Assembly: GCA_023142595.1 (NCBI GenBank)
Contig: JAGLJF010000015.1
Coordinates: 1-33,999 of the forward strand
Reading direction: 5' to 3'
Source: Minisyncoccota bacterium
GTDB lineage: Bacteria; Patescibacteriota; Minisyncoccia; JAHIHE01; JAGLIN01
DNA length: 33,999 nt
The notes below the pieces were generated by a model, which worked only from the letters and a program-made list of their open reading frames with translations, did not search any database and had not been told where the DNA came from. Positions 31,155 through 33,999 of this stretch are shown here, piece after piece (position 1 is the stretch's first letter; every line of letters starts with the position of its first letter). The translations under genes and the position numbers were made by a program.

Positions 31155-32126
31155 TCAATCCGCAAAATTTTGCACAAATATTTTTCCATATTCTCCTCCG
31201 TCGATAACACCAATACCCACTCTATGATAAAGTGGCTGAAGAATATTTTTTCGATGACCCGTACTGTTCATCAAACCGTTATGAGCCGATGGCAAGTCTT
31301 TTGAAAGCGCAAGATTTTCACCTGAAAAATTAAACTCTACTCCTCCCTGTTTCATACGATAAGAAGGAATTTGATTTTCAAGATTAACATGAGAGAAATA
31401 TCCCTTTTGAAACATATCAATTCCGTGTTTTCTTGCAGTTTGTTTTGCTTGTTCGTCTTCAATTAGTGGCAATAAATTTCTAGATTCTCTCTCTTGATTT
31501 ATAAGCTTCAACATATCTGCCTCATCTTTTTCATCAACCTTCACATCCGATGTCGTATAGCCCAAATAAATCGTTTCAGACTTGCCGTCTCCTACAGTCA
31601 TAAAATCAAATTTGCTCATCGTAGTACTCAGCACATCTCCAAAAATATTTTCAAGACCTTTGTTAATCCTCACAGGATCAACAACAACAACTTTTCCAAA
31701 CGACGACGAGGCTACCTGATTTCGAAAGATAAACGGCAAAGAAAAAGAAAGAGTTATCGATAATAACAAAAAAACAACTATAGAACTATATAATAAGGAA
31801 GTAAATCCACAAGTGACTCTTCTCTTAAAACATTTATTAAATACGAAAAGAGAATCTGGAAGTTTTCTTCGAGACATTACCAATATAATAAATTTTATTA
31901 CAAACATATTCAAGAAAAATCCAATTATGTTTGCATAAACGTTTTCAAGACCAAAAAGCGAGATAAATATATGAGCTGTGTATGAATATGTAAAATATGA
32001 AATTATTAACGCAACAACAAAACTGACCATATTTACAATAATAGAATAAAGTCCTCTTTTCGCTCCGTCCGCAAAATGCGTTAAGAGATAAAAAATTATT
32101 ATCAAATCAATCCAATTTCCAATCAT
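31155..32126 (-). CDS. CvpA-like membrane domain fused to a CAP (SCP/YkwD-like) extracellular domain
   Basis: The N-terminal about 145 residues form four membrane helices of the CvpA (colicin V production) type (WIDLIIIFYLLTHFADGAKRGLYSIIVNMVSFVVALIISYF...). The C-terminal about 125 residues are a CAP domain: MLKLINQERESRNLLPLIEDEQAKQTARKHGIDMFQKGYFSHVNLENQ, then FNFSGENLALS, LMNSTGHRKNILQPLYHRVGIGVIDGG and KIFVQNFAD. The conserved His residues of the CAP cavity (FSHVN, TGHRKNI) are present. The CAP part is expected outside the cell. The fusion is familiar in CPR genomes. The -35 of its promoter overlaps the upstream terminator. Confidence 0.92.
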   Translation of the reverse strand: MIGNWIDLIIIFYLLTHFADGAKRGLYSIIVNMVSFVVALIISYFTYSYTAHIFISLFGLENVYANIIGFFLNMFVIKFIILVMSRRKLPDSLFVFNKCFKRRVTCGFTSLLYSSIVVFLLLSITLSFSLPFIFRNQVASSSFGKVVVVDPVRINKGLENIFGDVLSTTMSKFDFMTVGDGKSETIYLGYTTSDVKVDEKDEADMLKLINQERESRNLLPLIEDEQAKQTARKHGIDMFQKGYFSHVNLENQIPSYRMKQGGVEFNFSGENLALSKDLPSAHNGLMNSTGHRKNILQPLYHRVGIGVIDGGEYGKIFVQNFAD

Positions 32127-32151
32127 ATTTAAAATAAATTATTATATCTCT

Positions 32152-32180
32152 ATTTTATCACAAAAAAACAAAAAGCCCAA
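32152..32180 (-). promoter_or_regulatory. Promoter of CvpA-CAP, -35 overlapping a terminator
   Basis: The minus strand has TTGGGC (32175-32180), a 17-nt spacer and TAAAAT (32152-32157) with TG upstream. The TTGGGC lies in the 3' arm of the AAGCC...GGCTT hairpin. Confidence 0.6.
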
Positions 32181-32197
32181 GGTTTATTTGAGGCTTA
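32165..32197 (-). terminator. Second terminator hairpin after the lipoprotein gene
   Basis: The minus strand reads AAGCC tcaaataaacctt GGGCTT followed by TTTGTTTTTTT. Confidence 0.6.
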
Positions 32198-32209
32198 ATT
32201 TATGATAAA

Positions 32210-32244
32210 AAAATTACTCTAGGAACTTTTGCTCCCAGAGTATC
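32210..32244 (-). terminator. Terminator of the lipoprotein gene
   Basis: The minus strand reads ATACTCTgGG agcaaaagtt CCtAGAGTAAT followed by TTTTTTT, 15 nt after the stop codon. Confidence 0.85.
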
Positions 32245-32259
32245 AATCTACGTTTGTTA

Positions 32260-32706
32260 TCAATCTCCCGTTTTTCTATTTATTACTTTGATTTTATCTT
32301 TTTCTATACTCAGCTTCTCTTCGACTGTTGTTTTTGCTTCATCGATGTTCTCAACCTTTTCCATTAAAGCTTGTCCATCTGGATATAATGCCAGATAAAC
32401 AATAATTACTTCTTCATCATTGTCCAAATTATCAAAAACTAGAACATTTCCTGGATTCATCTCTACTTCATTTTTAAGTTGAGATTTCCATTCAAAAGCC
32501 TTCCAGTGATCCATTTTAACTTTGATCATGCTGTTTTCTTTTGAAACATAACTCATTCGATAATCTTCTGCTCCAAATTCATTAAATTTAATATATCTAG
32601 TTTCTTTATCCTCACTTTGAGAATATTTATAAGTCACACAACCAGCCGATAATGTCACAGATATTAACATTATCAATAACAAAAATATTTTTATCTCTTT
32701 ATACAT
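32260..32706 (-). CDS. Lipoprotein of unknown function
   Basis: From the ATG at 32706 the protein starts MYKEIKIFLLLIMLISVTLSAGCVTYK, a lipoprotein signal with lipobox LSAGC, followed by about 123 residues with alternating charged and hydrophobic strands (MSYVSKENSMIKVKMDHWKAFEW...EVIIVYLALYPDGQALMEKVENIDEA). The ORF-track start at 32775 lies upstream of a good Shine-Dalgarno (GGAGG) and inside the promoter, so it is rejected. It should be anchored on the outer face of the membrane. No family recognised. It is a single-gene unit with its own promoter and double terminator. Confidence 0.82.
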   Translation of the reverse strand: MYKEIKIFLLLIMLISVTLSAGCVTYKYSQSEDKETRYIKFNEFGAEDYRMSYVSKENSMIKVKMDHWKAFEWKSQLKNEVEMNPGNVLVFDNLDNDEEVIIVYLALYPDGQALMEKVENIDEAKTTVEEKLSIEKDKIKVINRKTGD

Positions 32707-32746
32707 GTAATATTGCCTCCAATCAAAATGATATATATCTGAAAAT

Positions 32747-32775
32747 AGACTATAATAAAATTTAATAAATGTCAA
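32747..32775 (-). promoter_or_regulatory. Lipoprotein gene promoter
   Basis: The minus strand has TTGACA (32770-32775), then TAGTCT at a 17-nt spacing (32747-32752) or TATAGT at 15 nt. Confidence 0.6.
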
Positions 32776-32787
32776 TGCACAGATTGT

Positions 32788-33999
32788 CTATTTATATCGG
32801 AATCTATCAACGACTGCGTAGGCAATGTTATCGGAATGATCTCCAATTCTTTCAAGATTCATCAAAATTTCTGAAAAATATTTTCCTTTTTCCAAAGAAC
32901 ACACCCCTTTGTTCATTCTTTCTAAATGGTTGTCCTGAGCTTTTTTTACTATTTCATCTACCTTATTTTCATGCTTGATAATCTCATGAGCAAGATGTAA
33001 ATTATCCTCTGCTAACGCCTTGATCACTAAATTCTGCATAATTTTCAACTTACCAAATATGGCAGTTAATTCTCGATTCGCTTTTTCTGAAAATTCAATA
33101 TTTTCCTCTTTTAATTCCACGAACAATTCAGAAACTGTCAAAATATGGTCAGACAAATGCTCAAGATCAGTCACAGAATGCATCATACTATAAAGTTTCA
33201 TTAAATCTTTTTTACTTAAATTTTGCTGTGAGATTTGAGACATATATTCTGAAATTTTTCCGGTCATCTCGTCCATATCATTTTCATATCTTTCAATTTC
33301 TTCTAAAAGTTCTATTTTATTATCAAAAAATATCGTTCTCGAAACCTCAAGCATTTCAGCCACTTCCTTTGCCATTTCAACAACACCACGATTAGCTTGT
33401 CTCAAGGCAACTGATGGAGTATAAAGAAGCTTTCTGCTTAGATAAGAAAATTTGGATTCCTCCACTTCACTTTTTGGGGCATATTTATTAACAAATTTTA
33501 CAACAAGAGGGATGAAAGGAATGACAATTAATGCTGTAATAATATTATACAATGTATGCGCATTTGCAATTTGTCTTCCTGCGTCAGATGAAGTAATGCT
33601 CGATATATACTCAAAATGTTCAAAGAATGAGATAAAAATAAGTACCCCTGCCAAATTAAGCAATATGTGAGTTATAGCAAGATCACTTAAAAATCCCCTT
33701 CTTTTTGCACCTATATAAATCACTTTCAAACTAGAACCAAAATTAACTCCCAGAATCATATATAACGCAGTTTGGAGGTCTATGATTTGCGTCGCTCCCA
33801 GAGCAACTACAATTACAGAAGTAGCGCTACTGCTTTGAAGTAATAATGTCAAAATTGCTAAAATAATTATATAAACAAATGTAGATGAAGAAAACGAATT
33901 TATCAAATTCACAGCCAAATCATCGTGAGACAAAGAATGAGCGCTGGAAAAAATATAATTCATACCGAGAAACAAAAAACTAAAGCCCACAAGAGCTTC
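32788..33999 (-). CDS. Na/Pi cotransporter family protein with C-terminal PhoU domain, 5' end outside window
   Basis: The membrane part carries the QSSSATSVIVVALG motif of the NptA/SLC34-like family, preceded by GFSFLFLGMNYI. ILGVNFGSSLKVIYIG is the second conserved Gly-Ser loop. Several membrane helices lead to a C-terminal PhoU-like helical bundle (about residues 195-400 of the visible part): VVEMAKEVAEMLEVSRT...LMKLYSMMHSVTDLEHLSDHILTVSELF...LMNLERIGDHSDNIAYAVVD, with the E/DxxxD metal-binding motifs. The frame is open to the window edge, so the N-terminal helices are missing. It probably handles phosphate uptake or export. Confidence 0.93.
   Translation of the reverse strand, partial: EALVGFSFLFLGMNYIFSSAHSLSHDDLAVNLINSFSSSTFVYIIILAILTLLLQSSSATSVIVVALGATQIIDLQTALYMILGVNFGSSLKVIYIGAKRRGFLSDLAITHILLNLAGVLIFISFFEHFEYISSITSSDAGRQIANAHTLYNIITALIVIPFIPLVVKFVNKYAPKSEVEESKFSYLSRKLLYTPSVALRQANRGVVEMAKEVAEMLEVSRTIFFDNKIELLEEIERYENDMDEMTGKISEYMSQISQQNLSKKDLMKLYSMMHSVTDLEHLSDHILTVSELFVELKEENIEFSEKANRELTAIFGKLKIMQNLVIKALAEDNLHLAHEIIKHENKVDEIVKKAQDNHLERMNKGVCSLEKGKYFSEILMNLERIGDHSDNIAYAVVDRFRYK

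Noticed and set aside
31145-31213. N-terminal part of the 65-aa ORF 31016..31213
   Set aside because: It overlaps the conserved end of the CAP domain in another frame; only the part from the ATG at 31144 is plausible.

Overview
The window is an AT-rich (by eye about 30% GC) bacterial chromosome segment. It most likely comes from a member of the Candidate Phyla Radiation (Patescibacteria, plausibly the Parcubacteria side). The evidence is a 16S rRNA gene with a coding insertion, a shortened SMC without a recognisable hinge, a CvpA-CAP fusion protein, short intergenic gaps, few Shine-Dalgarno sites, and almost only core housekeeping genes. Genes end with all three stops and show no sign of UGA recoding. 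The lineage call is inference.

Layout. Positions 1-542 (minus) are the 5' part of a 16S rRNA gene. Its helix-6 (V1) hairpin is expanded by about 300 nt that encode a GIY-YIG nuclease. Behind it lie a leader with tandem promoters, an unrecognised 299-aa gene, and a second GIY-YIG gene framed by 36-bp inverted repeats. From 2.3 to 6.6 kb is the minus-strand operon CYTH-CYTH-ndk-smc. From 6.7 to 8.9 kb are an ECF sigma factor, its likely membrane anti-sigma partner, a structured intergenic stretch, and a small secreted protein. From 9.0 to 11.9 kb ComEC is split into separate pore and metallo-beta-lactamase genes, with a small divergent gene beside them. From 11.9 to 14.7 kb is nrdD-nrdG-yggU, in which NrdD lacks its glycyl-radical C-terminus. 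From 15.0 to 20.0 kb are division and housekeeping genes: rpsU-yqeY, ybeY-dgkA, and ftsA-(broken NUDIX)-(small ORF)-ftsZ. From 20.3 to 23.7 kb are lepB, a flavodoxin-like gene, hisS, a HIT gene and a GNAT gene.

The only substantial plus-strand block, 23.9-26.4 kb, holds rpmE, prfA, an unrecognised 133-aa gene with the best Shine-Dalgarno site seen, and a promoter-to-terminator structured transcript with no ORF (candidate ncRNA). The rest, on the minus strand, is uvrA, a small membrane protein, a Q/N-rich secreted protein, the CvpA-CAP protein with a tiny basic ORF after it, a lipoprotein, and a Na/Pi-cotransporter-PhoU protein cut by the window end.

Most interesting signals: (1) two GIY-YIG nuclease genes, each tightly enclosed by inverted repeats, one inside the 16S rRNA and one as a stand-alone cassette whose termini recur as a solo palindrome elsewhere; (2) a C-rich palindromic repeat family with one copy translated in frame inside ComEC; (3) an orphan structured RNA gene; (4) a tandem-duplicated structured intergenic region with paired-base changes between copies; (5) a NrdD without a glycyl-radical domain; (6) a hinge-less mini-SMC. 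Promoters and terminators were called by eye from -35/-10 spacing and from hairpin plus T-run.
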